Assembly (NCBI GenBank): GCA_030833145.1
Contig: JAURHT010000027.1
Coordinates: 1-18,976 of the forward strand
Length of the DNA: 18,976 nucleotides
Origin: Aquirufa sp.
GTDB lineage: Bacteria > Bacteroidota > Bacteroidia > Cytophagales > Spirosomataceae
Direction: 5' to 3'
Shown here: piece after piece, positions 8,604-16,633 of the stretch
How positions within the stretch are numbered: the stretch's first letter is position 1
Layout of the letters: each line of letters starts with the position of its first letter
Notes under the pieces: model-generated
What the model was told of the DNA's origin: nothing
Seen by the model: only the letters and a program-made list of their open reading frames with translations
The model's database searches: none
Translations under genes and position numbers: made by a program

Positions 8604-9365
8604 TTATTTTAAACCGTAATACGCTAAGATAGGATTTTGTATGGATTCAAACACTTTTTCCCGTAAAACGGGCAAATCTTCCATCGTCAAACCCTTCGTG
8701 TCAAAGGGCGGATGAATCTCCACGTGCAAGGTTCCTGGACGCATCATCAGGGTATCTTCGTCCATGATTTGATGATTATTATGAAAGCTCATGGGAACAA
8801 TAGGCACCTGCTGTTGAATGGCCATAATAAACGCGCCATCCTTCAAAGGATTTGCCATATAAGGAAAGTTCTTCGAAATGATCCCACCTTCCGGAAAAAT
8901 AATGATACTTCTGCCTGACTGTAAAGCCCGAATCGAACGACTCAAAGAGTTTGCTCTACTATTCTTATCACTTCGATCCACTAGGATATTCAAACGGGCA
9001 TAGAGGTAACCAAAAAGCGGAATCTTCTTCATCGCATTCTTTCCCACGAAAGAGAAATAATGGCGAATAATCACGACCACCACCGCAATGTCAACATAGG
9101 AAAAGTGGTTCGCACAGAACACATAGGTCTGCTTCGGATCTGGCTTAAAGTGATGCGTCACTTTGATGCGGATTCCCGCAAAAAGAAAAAAGAGTTGCCC
9201 CCACAGCCCGACAAGCCGATGAGCAACTCTTTTCCAAGATCGTCTTTGCAAAAAGACAAAGATCAATGGATATAATAATAAAAAGATCAGTACAAAAACC
9301 AATCCTGCCCAGAAAGTGTATAGCCCTTTTAAAAGTGATGAAAGCAAAGAACTTTTGTTTTTCAT
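8604..9365 (-). CDS. plsC: 1-acyl-glycerol-3-phosphate acyltransferase (PlsC type)
   Basis: The enzyme adds the second acyl chain to lysophosphatidic acid at the inner membrane, giving phosphatidic acid. The 253-residue protein has an N-terminal hydrophobic segment (about residues 18-40) and the acyltransferase motif HX4D at His87-Asp92 within NHFSYVD. A conserved FVGKNAMKKIPLFG stretch (106-119) and the FPEG motif at 157-160 follow. The symbol is used for the family; a paralogue acting on another acyl acceptor, such as an ornithine lipid precursor, cannot be excluded. It follows pyk by 28 bases and precedes gldD by six. Confidence 0.9.
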   Translation of the reverse strand: MKNKSSLLSSLLKGLYTFWAGLVFVLIFLLLYPLIFVFLQRRSWKRVAHRLVGLWGQLFFLFAGIRIKVTHHFKPDPKQTYVFCANHFSYVDIAVVVVIIRHYFSFVGKNAMKKIPLFGYLYARLNILVDRSDKNSRANSLSRSIRALQSGRSIIIFPEGGIISKNFPYMANPLKDGAFIMAIQQQVPIVPMSFHNNHQIMDEDTLMMRPGTLHVEIHPPFDTKGLTMEDLPVLREKVFESIQNPILAYYGLK

Positions 9366-9393
9366 AATCTAAACGAGCCCCTAAAAATAGGAT

Positions 9394-10869
9394 TTACTCT
9401 ACTACACCTAATTGAACTGTATTTGTTTTCTTGTCTTGATTCGCTGGAACAGACAAGGTAGTCACGAAGATATCTCCTTTAGACAACAAGTTATCTTGCT
9501 TTAATTTATCTACCATAGCAGCCACCGTTTTCTCTGCGTTGCCTGTACCTGGATCGTAGAAGAACACACGTGCTCCCCATAACAGACCCATCGTAGACAT
9601 CAATTCTTTATTCGACGTAAACACGAATAAATCTGCCTTAGGACGGTGAGCTGATAAACGGAACGCTGTATAACCTGAATTCGTGATACATAAGATCGCT
9701 TTTGCTTTCGAGTCACGCGCTAAACGACATGCACCTGCAATTAAACGATCTTGCAAAGCTACGTTTTCAGAAGTCGATGCACTTAACGAGTGATTCTTAA
9801 AGTAGATCGCCGCTTCATTACCTTGTACGATTTCAATTTCATTTTGTTGTTGTTCCACTACTTCGTGGATGTGTGCCATTGTTTCCACTGCTTTCACTGG
9901 ATAAGCACCCGAAGCAGATTCACCACTTAACATCGTCGCCGAAGCACCTTGCAATACAGCGTTCGCAACGTCAGACGTTTCCGCACGGGTAGGAACTGGA
10001 TTAGTGATCATCGACTCTAGCATTTGTGTAGCCACGATTACCGGCTTACCTGCCGCCGTACATTTCTCTACCATTACTTTTTGTAAGTAAGGTACTACCG
10101 CTCCATCCATCTCCACACCTAGATCGCCACGAGCCACCATAATGGCGTCAGTAGCTGCGATAATCTCATCTAAATTATCAATCGCTTCTGGCTTTTCAAT
10201 TTTCGCGATAACACGCGTATTCTTACCGTATGCTTTAATCTTCTCTTTAATATCCCAAATATCGCTCGCCTTACGAACGAAAGATAAGGCAACCCAATCC
10301 ACTCCGTGATCAAGGCCAAAATACAAATCAGCCTCATCCTTAGGTGTCAAACAAGGTAATGAAACCTTCGTACCTGGAAGGTTAATCCCTTTTTTAGACT
10401 TCAAAATACCACCATAGATAACCTCTGTCACCACTTCTTTCTTCACTTTATCTACTGCAAGTACTTTCACTTCAAGGTTACCATCATCCATCAAGATACG
10501 CTCACCTGGATTCACATCTAAATACATAGACGTATACGTAGTACCTACCTTTTCTGATGTACCTAATAAGTTTTCGTCCATCGCAAAGATCAATTGTTGA
10601 CCCGCAACTAAAGGAACCCCATTATTCTCCACTAGTTGTGTACGAATTTTAGGACCTTGCAAATCCTGAAGGATTGTTAAGTTCAAACCCATCTCTTCTG
10701 AGATAGAACGAATCGTCTTTAAACGCTCTAAATGATCCTCATGTGTTCCATGGGAAAAGTTTAAGCGGAAAACGTTTACGCCTGCCTGAGCTAATTGGAT
10801 TAATGCTTCTCTTGATTCTGATGTGGGACCTACTGTGGCTACAATTTTTGTCTTGCGTTGATACGACAT
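9394..10869 (-). CDS. pyk: Pyruvate kinase
   Basis: Pyruvate kinase converts phosphoenolpyruvate and ADP to pyruvate and ATP, the last step of glycolysis. The 491-residue sequence opens with RKTKIVATVGPTS. It then has NVFRLNFSHG (about 32-41), the DLQGPKIRT motif, the active-site lysine segment IAKIEKPEAIDNLDEI, the MVARGDLGVEM metal/substrate motif and ATQMLESM. A B-domain of the usual size sits between LQGPKIRT and the KKGINLPG segment. The C-terminal regulatory domain is complete. It is the first gene after the gldN terminator and the likely head of pyk-plsC-gldD-priA. I see no strong TAnnTTTG promoter in the roughly 50 bases upstream. Confidence 0.97.
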   Translation of the reverse strand: MSYQRKTKIVATVGPTSESREALIQLAQAGVNVFRLNFSHGTHEDHLERLKTIRSISEEMGLNLTILQDLQGPKIRTQLVENNGVPLVAGQQLIFAMDENLLGTSEKVGTTYTSMYLDVNPGERILMDDGNLEVKVLAVDKVKKEVVTEVIYGGILKSKKGINLPGTKVSLPCLTPKDEADLYFGLDHGVDWVALSFVRKASDIWDIKEKIKAYGKNTRVIAKIEKPEAIDNLDEIIAATDAIMVARGDLGVEMDGAVVPYLQKVMVEKCTAAGKPVIVATQMLESMITNPVPTRAETSDVANAVLQGASATMLSGESASGAYPVKAVETMAHIHEVVEQQQNEIEIVQGNEAAIYFKNHSLSASTSENVALQDRLIAGACRLARDSKAKAILCITNSGYTAFRLSAHRPKADLFVFTSNKELMSTMGLLWGARVFFYDPGTGNAEKTVAAMVDKLKQDNLLSKGDIFVTTLSVPANQDKKTNTVQLGVVE

Positions 10870-10914
10870 AATATGGATTAGATTCTATTAACATTGCAAG
10901 TTACATCTATTACA

Positions 10915-10940
10915 CAAAAAAAACCACCAAAAGGTGGTTT
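10915..10940 (-). terminator. Rho-independent terminator of the gldKLMN operon
   Basis: A perfect eight-pair stem AAACCACC / GGTGGTTT (10921-10928 and 10933-10940) encloses a four-base loop. Read on the minus strand it is followed by a run of eight or more T. It lies about 30 bases after the gldN stop and before the pyk start, so it separates the secretion operon from pyk. This is the clearest compact terminator in the window. Confidence 0.85.
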
Positions 10941-10968
10941 AAATTGTATTAAAATAAGATTATGGGCA

Positions 10969-11889
10969 TTAATTCTCCCACATTTCAGCCTCTTTATCTT
11001 GCAGCTGTTGCTCTAATTTTTGTGATTTTTTCAAGGCCTCTTTTCCATCCCCGAATTGATCGAAAATATCTTTATTAGCCGCATTTCCTTTTTTGATAAT
11101 GCGAGCGCTGAAAAAGCGTAAGTCAAAAGCATCTGCCATATTACGATGTTGCATTTCATTCGTTGAATTAAACCAAATACAATTAGGGTTACTCTTAAAG
11201 TACTTATACACATCTTTAAAACGGAAAGAAGCCACAATATCTTCTAAACCAGCGTCAGATTGTGATGCTGGAATTTTCAACGTAATCGCCTGAATATCAA
11301 AATACAAACGGGAACGCTTGCGATCAATAATCGCGTCTTCTTTGATTTCTAAAATAGATAATTGCTTCGGGATGTAGTATTCAACTCCAGCCACTACTGG
11401 ACCTTTATCAAAATCATCTACCGCTGGCTTTTCCGCCTTAGAGGTTTCTGTTTTCTTTGTACCACCCCAGCCATCATCTGCTCCACCACCTGAGGCAGGT
11501 GCCGCAGCAGGCTTAGTGTCACCACCGAAACCAGCCGCAATTTCCTCCGCCGTTAATCCGCCGTTTTCTAATTTACCTTTCAATTTCAAGCGGTCCAAAA
11601 ACTGCTCAAGACTTAATTTAGTATTGAGTGAATCATTCGAATAAGGAGTCAATAAACCCGCCTTCACTCCGTCTATAAGGAACTTAGAGATTTGGTTATT
11701 CTCTGCAAAGAAAGGTTGGTTAATCTTCTCATTCAAATCCATTCTACGCCAAATTTGCGCACGGTATTGAATATCAGCCTCATCAATCGGATGTGCCGAA
11801 TTGGGATTAGGATTAACCGACGTTTCTTGTGCCCAAGCACCGAAAGACACCAGACAAATCACGACCCATAAACTATATTTCAACTTCAT
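10969..11889 (-). CDS. gldN: Type IX secretion / gliding protein GldN (PorN)
   Basis: GldN/PorN associates with the lipoprotein GldK/PorK in the large periplasmic ring beneath the outer membrane that the GldLM motor acts on. The 306-residue protein has a signal peptide with probable cleavage after AWA (residue 20). The N-terminal conserved region begins with DEADIQYRAQIWRRMDLNEKINQPFF-like family features. A low-complexity Ala/Gly/Pro linker (about 127-155, including PAAAPASGGGADDGWGG) comes next. The C-terminal domain has VEYYIPKQLSILEIKEDAI and FKDVYKYFKSNPNCIWFNST. The last 30 residues are charged and probably helical. It starts 12 bases after the gldM stop and ends just ahead of a strong terminator, so it is the last gene of the operon. 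Confidence 0.95.
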   Translation of the reverse strand: MKLKYSLWVVICLVSFGAWAQETSVNPNPNSAHPIDEADIQYRAQIWRRMDLNEKINQPFFAENNQISKFLIDGVKAGLLTPYSNDSLNTKLSLEQFLDRLKLKGKLENGGLTAEEIAAGFGGDTKPAAAPASGGGADDGWGGTKKTETSKAEKPAVDDFDKGPVVAGVEYYIPKQLSILEIKEDAIIDRKRSRLYFDIQAITLKIPASQSDAGLEDIVASFRFKDVYKYFKSNPNCIWFNSTNEMQHRNMADAFDLRFFSARIIKKGNAANKDIFDQFGDGKEALKKSQKLEQQLQDKEAEMWEN

Positions 11890-11901
11890 AAATCAATACG
11901 G

Positions 11902-13494
11902 TTAATTCAATGGAATCACTTTGACGAATGAAAAAGGTATCGTCTCTACCGTTCCCTTGAAATTCTTACGTTGTACCCCTTTCACTTCAATACGGTAGCG
12001 ATCTCCTGCTTGCGCTTGACCAGCTAACGACGAAATCGATCCTCCACCTGGCAAAGTAATCGAAGCTACACGCTTCGTTCCACGTGCTAAGGCTACCTCG
12101 ATTTCAGAGACACGGTAATTTGCATCCTCCGGATTCGTGGCAGCAAATGACTCATCTGCAATCGCTTTAGCATTCACAAAACGTAAACTTGCAGAATTCT
12201 CACCACTTTTATCATTCAATTCTGCGCCAGAACTACCAACGATCTTAATTTCAGGTCTTGGTACACGACGAACTCTAAATGTTTCCTTTCCTAATAAAGT
12301 CCCTGCATTGTTTACGTTCAATGTTACTGTGGCTGCAGTAGGAACAATCGTCACTTTCCCCTTATTAGAACCAGCAATCGCCTCTCCACCTTCTGCTGTA
12401 AAGCTTGGGTTCCAAAGCGCACCTAAACCCGCACTCGCCACACTCAAACGGTTAGCACAACCTAAATAAAGCGCTGGCAACGTTCCCGTTTCGATGTTAT
12501 ACGTAGGTTTCAAAACAAAGTATTCTTTCGTAATCGATTCCGTCTTAGGACCCGCAGGGCTCATATAAGAAACTGACGCCGTGTAGGTCTTTTTCGCTAA
12601 ACCATTCGCATCGTATCCACCACCTGAAGTTTTAAATTTGATTTGTCCACGTCCATCTACCACTTGTAAAGGTGAACCATTATAGCTCATACGCGGAGTA
12701 AAACCACTAGAAGTGGCTGCAATAAAGACTTCCGCTTGGTACTCCATTCCCGCAACAACGGTATTTGCATTCGCTGATACTTGGGCAAAAACTTTGTCGA
12801 ACTTAATCTCCTTCGCTCCCACTTTTCCCGCTAATTGATTCAACACCTCTGACTCATAACGGCGAATTTCTGACTGTTTTTGAGATAAGGTTGCTAAAGC
12901 CGCGGCCACAGGCGTGTGCTCAAAATTCAATTCTGCAAAATCCTTGTTCGCTTGATTTGCGTCTTTGCTGGCGATCGGATCTTCTTTAGCAGATAAAGCT
13001 AAAGAGGGAAATTTAGTCCCAGGATCAGCTGCAAGCGTTAAATCCTTCAGGTATTTGTCAAACATCGGAACAAGCTTATACGCCTCTCCTTGTTTTGTTC
13101 CTCCCACCATGATTTCATAAATCTTTTCCTCCTCTTTCGGATTCTTGATATTACCTGTTTCGGGATCAATACCACCTGCTGCTTCTAATACCTTGCCTTT
13201 GATATTCTCAATATGACCTACTAGAGCATCTGTAATACGACGCACTTCATTCGCTTTTTTCAATACATCCGCATAGGCCGCAGGATTAGGGAGATCTTTA
13301 ATTCGCTCCTCAATTCCTTGCACCATACCTTTACTTTTGTTCAGGGATGATTGATTTGCCATTTCCAAACTACTATTCAAAAGGGCAAATTTCTGTAATA
13401 AGGCATCACTAACCTGCAACGCGAGCAAGGCCGTTAATACCAAATACATCATCCCGATCATTTTCTGCCGGGGGGTCTCTTTTAAACTTGCCAT
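11902..13494 (-). CDS. gldM: Type IX secretion / gliding motor protein GldM (PorM)
   Basis: GldM/PorM is the single-pass inner-membrane subunit of the proton-driven GldLM motor; its long periplasmic part reaches the GldK-GldN ring. The 530-residue sequence starts MASLKETPRQKMIGMMYLVL, with the transmembrane helix at about residues 12-32. The first periplasmic domain is largely helical. It is followed by beta-rich Ig-like domains (from about residue 220 to the end), including the segments YNIETGTLPALYLGCANRLS and RVRRVPRPEIKIVGSSG. Length fits the family. It begins two bases after the gldL stop and ends 12 bases before gldN. Confidence 0.96.
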   Translation of the reverse strand: MASLKETPRQKMIGMMYLVLTALLALQVSDALLQKFALLNSSLEMANQSSLNKSKGMVQGIEERIKDLPNPAAYADVLKKANEVRRITDALVGHIENIKGKVLEAAGGIDPETGNIKNPKEEEKIYEIMVGGTKQGEAYKLVPMFDKYLKDLTLAADPGTKFPSLALSAKEDPIASKDANQANKDFAELNFEHTPVAAALATLSQKQSEIRRYESEVLNQLAGKVGAKEIKFDKVFAQVSANANTVVAGMEYQAEVFIAATSSGFTPRMSYNGSPLQVVDGRGQIKFKTSGGGYDANGLAKKTYTASVSYMSPAGPKTESITKEYFVLKPTYNIETGTLPALYLGCANRLSVASAGLGALWNPSFTAEGGEAIAGSNKGKVTIVPTAATVTLNVNNAGTLLGKETFRVRRVPRPEIKIVGSSGAELNDKSGENSASLRFVNAKAIADESFAATNPEDANYRVSEIEVALARGTKRVASITLPGGGSISSLAGQAQAGDRYRIEVKGVQRKNFKGTVETIPFSFVKVIPLN

Positions 13495-13496
13495 AA

Positions 13497-14234
13497 TTAG
13501 CCTTTCATAGCTGTTAACATACTACCATATACTTGGTTCAAGGACTGAATATTCGCGTTTAATTTCGCTAATTCTGCCTTGAATAATTCTGCATCTTTTT
13601 GAGTCGCTGCAATATGCTCAACGCTCGCATTCACATTACCGTAGAATCCGTTGATTGCTTTCATATGCTTGCTCGCTTCTTGGATTTCCGCTTCGTATAC
13701 GGCGTTTAATTTTTCCAAAGATTCTCCAGCCTTCGCATAATTTTGCGTGTATTTAGCTGCTTCAGATGAAGAAGCTGAAATAGTAGCTAATGATTGAGAA
13801 GCCTCAGAAACTGACTTATTCAAGCCACCTAATGATTCTGCAGAAGAATTCAATGATTTAACAAAATCTTGAGTCGCACCAGTTGCCTTAGAAATCTCAG
13901 ACAAGCTGTTCGCTGTATCCGTTAATGACTTCAAGCTTTTCGTCAAATGAGCCACCGCCTCTGCATCTAAGCCTGGAACATCACCCGTGTGACGCGCCGC
14001 AGCAGGACGTGGAGCTTCTCCCATTAATTCTGGATACACCTTTTCCCAGTCGTAGTGTTTTTCCTCTTTCGATTTCAAATAAAGAACGCCAAACAAAATA
14101 AAGATAGCGGCCTCCGTAAACATCCCCACCATCAACATCTCATTCGCACCGGTCCAGTGCAAAATTTTAAAAAGCGCTCCTACAATTACGATAGCGGCAC
14201 CAAAACTGGCAATTACATTAATCGACTTTTCCAT
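13497..14234 (-). CDS. gldL: Type IX secretion / gliding motor protein GldL (PorL)
   Basis: GldL/PorL is the stator-like inner-membrane subunit that forms a pentamer around the GldM helices and couples proton flow to rotation. The 245-residue protein has two transmembrane helices (about residues 7-25 and 33-53) with a short loop TGANE. A conserved acidic residue lies in the second helix at Glu41 within GMFTEAAIF, and Lys23 and His26 are in the first helix (FKILHW). From the known motor mechanism Glu41 is the probable proton-carrying residue. The cytoplasmic part (about 90-245) is a long Ser/Ala-rich helical region, probably coiled coil. The gene lies 34 bases after gldK. Confidence 0.95.
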   Translation of the reverse strand: MEKSINVIASFGAAIVIVGALFKILHWTGANEMLMVGMFTEAAIFILFGVLYLKSKEEKHYDWEKVYPELMGEAPRPAAARHTGDVPGLDAEAVAHLTKSLKSLTDTANSLSEISKATGATQDFVKSLNSSAESLGGLNKSVSEASQSLATISASSSEAAKYTQNYAKAGESLEKLNAVYEAEIQEASKHMKAINGFYGNVNASVEHIAATQKDAELFKAELAKLNANIQSLNQVYGSMLTAMKG

Positions 14235-14268
14235 TTTGTTAATTCTTAATAATAGATTTCGGTTTAAA

Positions 14269-15420
14269 TTATCTCGATGCAGGGCGTCCTAAGTAACGCA
14301 TCACACATCTGAATCCTACATAGGATCTTTTGTTTTTCTCAAATTCAAAGGTACGTGTACCCGTTTCTAAATAGTAACCAATGTCCTTCCAAGAACCACC
14401 ACGAACCACTTTACGTGGATTATTCGCATCCCGGTTTATGGAGTTCAAATCCCAAGTAACTGCTGAAGCATTTTCTTCAAATGCATCTTCGCACCACTCC
14501 GCTACATTACCGGCCATATTGTACAAGCCATAATCATTCGGACTATAGGCATTCGCTGGAGCCGTATATTCGTAACCATCCGCATCGTAATTTCCGCGGT
14601 GAGGTTTGAAATTCGCTAACAAACAGCCTTTTGCATTCGATAAATAGGGATTACCCCAAGGGTATTTCGCTGAAGCACGTCCACCGCGAGCCGCCCACTC
14701 CCACTCTGATTCCGTAGGTAAAGTGAAACGAGGAAGATTAGCTAAACCTTGTGTTCTACGGTAGCTATTCATCAATTTAGAACGCCAATCACAGAAATAC
14801 TTCGCTGCAGACCAATTAACGCCCACCACTGGGTACATATCAAAAGCAGGGCTAGAAAAATAGTTCTCCGTCATTGGATCCCCATAGGTAAAATCACGCG
14901 TCTGATAACCTGGCATTTTCAAATCTTCAGCCCAACGCGTTGTATCAGGGTAGTAATCCGACATGATTTTAGTCTCTCCTAAAACGGATAATGAATCACG
15001 CAACAGAGATTCCACAAATTGACGGTATTCATAATTCGTAATTTCTGTATCATCCATAAAAAAGGCTGAAACAGTCACACGACGCGGAAAATTGATAGCA
15101 GAACGAGACGGATCTTCATCCCCTTGACCCATTAAATAACTTCCTGAAGGCACTAAAACCATCCCGAATGGCGTAGGTTGAGACCAACCTTTACGGTTTA
15201 CTGCAACGATTTCCCCATTAAATACACCGGGATCTTCTGTCGCAGGTTTGAAGAACAAACCTTTTAAACCCTTCGATTTAGATGACTTAGACGTACTTTT
15301 AGAAGAACTCAACGTCTTTCCACCTGTATTGCTTTTAGAACCGCAGCTGGCTAACACGCTGGTTAGGACAACCAGGGACAAAAGCCAGACTACTTTCTTA
15401 TTCAGATTATGAAAATTCAT
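14269..15420 (-). CDS. gldK: Type IX secretion / gliding lipoprotein GldK (PorK)
   Basis: GldK/PorK is the outer-membrane-anchored lipoprotein that builds the ring with GldN. The 383-residue protein has a lipoprotein signal ending in LASC, with the lipidated Cys at residue 26, and then a Ser/Lys/Thr-rich linker (about 27-52). The body is a formylglycine-generating-enzyme (SUMF1-like) fold with MVLVPSGSYLMGQGDEDPS, FFMDDTEITNYEYRQFV, LPTESEWEWAARGG, GLYNMAGNVAEWCED and RKVVRGGSWKD. GldK is not known to act as a sulfatase-activating enzyme; the fold is used structurally. A good promoter lies 60-89 bases upstream, so gldK-gldL-gldM-gldN can be an operon independent of porP. Confidence 0.96.
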   Translation of the reverse strand: MNFHNLNKKVVWLLSLVVLTSVLASCGSKSNTGGKTLSSSKSTSKSSKSKGLKGLFFKPATEDPGVFNGEIVAVNRKGWSQPTPFGMVLVPSGSYLMGQGDEDPSRSAINFPRRVTVSAFFMDDTEITNYEYRQFVESLLRDSLSVLGETKIMSDYYPDTTRWAEDLKMPGYQTRDFTYGDPMTENYFSSPAFDMYPVVGVNWSAAKYFCDWRSKLMNSYRRTQGLANLPRFTLPTESEWEWAARGGRASAKYPWGNPYLSNAKGCLLANFKPHRGNYDADGYEYTAPANAYSPNDYGLYNMAGNVAEWCEDAFEENASAVTWDLNSINRDANNPRKVVRGGSWKDIGYYLETGTRTFEFEKNKRSYVGFRCVMRYLGRPASR

Positions 15421-15479
15421 ATACCTTTTTAAATTTCTGTTTTTCTAAACGTTATGGCACATTAAAAATTGCCTTTAAT

Positions 15480-15509
15480 CAAAAATAATCCCCTCACAGA
15501 ATTAACAAA
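15480..15509 (-). promoter_or_regulatory. Bacteroidota-type promoter of the gldKLMN operon
   Basis: On the minus strand TTTG (15506-15509) is followed by 18 bases and then TATTTTTG (15480-15487). This matches the TTTG -33 and TAnnTTTG -7 consensus with a spacer inside the accepted range. Transcription would begin near 15473, giving a leader of about 50 bases before the gldK ATG. A second -7-like match, TAAATTTG, lies at 15515-15522 but its -33 spacing is poor. The rest of the 154-base spacer between porP and gldK shows no gene and no clear terminator. Confidence 0.6.
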
Positions 15510-15574
15510 TTCCTCAAATTTAAAGGAATATTCTAACAATTGAATAGGTTTCAACATAATTTTCCTTGGCCCTA

Positions 15575-16564
15575 CTATAAAATCCTAAACCTAGGTGTTC
15601 GAATAGGTGCTGGCTTCTGCCGAATGGTTCTCTCCGGTATTCTAAACCTTAAAAACACTTCATGAGACAAGGGCTTCTTATTCAATGCGTTAGAAGTAGT
15701 AATATCCATAGAATAACCGATATCTAACTTATTTTGAAGAATCGACACACCCACTAAACCCATCGCTGCATCCCCATTTCGATAGGCTACTCCAGCATAA
15801 ATTAGTTTATTATAGTAAACTCTGGCGCCTCCTTCAGGCACGATTTGGCCTGAATAATAGCGAACGAGTGCATAAGGCAATAAATCAAAGTAATCACTCA
15901 GAGGAATTTCCGCGCTACCATGTAAGGCAAAAACACGGTCCAATGGCATCGATGCCGTACCTCCATCAAAATCAAAACGAGGGGCCGTTAAGTGATCTGC
16001 CGTGACTCCAAGCTGCCAAGTATCCGTAGAATAAACGGCACCCAGACCAAAATCAGGATGGGTTTGACTAACGGCGGATCCAGAAACTAAATTAGCCACG
16101 GGGTCATTCGGATCTCGCACTCGGAAGGCACGACCATCAAAGGCTTTGGTTTGTAATCCAAGCGACAGACCAAAGGACCAAAGTCCATTGCCCTTGGTTA
16201 AATGATAGGCTCCTTGAAATTGAATCAATTGTTGAGAAACCCCAGATGGTGTTTTGTCTGAATAAAACTGAACTCCTAGGCCTCCTTTAGGGCTAATGCC
16301 AAATGAACCCGAAAGCCACGTGGTTCCTAATCTTCCTGATCCATCGTTCGATGTAGTATAACCGGACCATTGATCTCTGATTTGAAGAGCGACGTAATTA
16401 TTCGTCTTCCAACCGGAAAATGCGGGATTCACAATATTCGAATTCGCCGAAAAAATGCTGAATTGTGGACTTTGCTGTGCAAATGATACGGTTGCTATGA
16501 AAAGCAAAAACATCCCTACAGGTAGGGAAAAGCACCAATTAACTAGGCTTGTTTTACGCGTCAT
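15575..16564 (-). CDS. porP: Type IX secretion membrane protein, PorP/SprF family
   Basis: Members are outer-membrane beta-barrels that associate with the type IX machine or with secreted adhesins such as SprB. The 329-residue protein has a signal peptide with probable cleavage after VSFA (residue 29). The family opening QFSIFSANSNIVNPAFSGWK follows, then alternating beta-strand segments rich in Gly and aromatic residues up to the C-terminus. Its place directly ahead of gldK matches the porP-porK-porL-porM-porN order of Porphyromonas gingivalis, so it is more likely the core PorP than one of the many SprF paralogues paired with large adhesins, which are absent here. It starts 28 bases beyond the arm of the hemD terminator. 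Confidence 0.9.
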   Translation of the reverse strand: MTRKTSLVNWCFSLPVGMFLLFIATVSFAQQSPQFSIFSANSNIVNPAFSGWKTNNYVALQIRDQWSGYTTSNDGSGRLGTTWLSGSFGISPKGGLGVQFYSDKTPSGVSQQLIQFQGAYHLTKGNGLWSFGLSLGLQTKAFDGRAFRVRDPNDPVANLVSGSAVSQTHPDFGLGAVYSTDTWQLGVTADHLTAPRFDFDGGTASMPLDRVFALHGSAEIPLSDYFDLLPYALVRYYSGQIVPEGGARVYYNKLIYAGVAYRNGDAAMGLVGVSILQNKLDIGYSMDITTSNALNKKPLSHEVFLRFRIPERTIRQKPAPIRTPRFRIL

Positions 16565-16592
16565 TCGTTGGATGAAAAATAGGTAGGCTAAA

Positions 16593-16633
16593 AATAATAA
16601 AAAAGCCTCAACGAAAGAGGCTTTTTTATTATT
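16593..16633 (-). terminator. Terminator hairpin at the end of hemD
   Basis: A perfect 17-pair inverted repeat (16593-16609 and 16617-16633) has a GC core GCCTC/GAGGC, a seven-base loop and A/T-rich outer arms, so T-runs follow on both strands. Read on the minus strand it terminates hemD, and its upstream arm includes the hemD stop codon (16629-16631). It could stop transcription in either direction, but no plus-strand gene lies upstream. Confidence 0.85.

Noticed and set aside
9375..9395. Small CCTA/TAGG inverted repeat between pyk and plsC as a terminator
   Set aside because: The stem has only four pairs and no T-run after it, so it is unlikely to interrupt the operon.
10896..10903. TAACTTGC on the minus strand as a pyk promoter core
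   Set aside because: It lacks one consensus T and has no properly spaced TTTG; too weak to list as a promoter.
12137..12469. A 110-codon plus-strand frame opposite gldM
   Set aside because: It is antisense to a conserved coding region with no ribosome site or domain; its composition mirrors the gldM codons.
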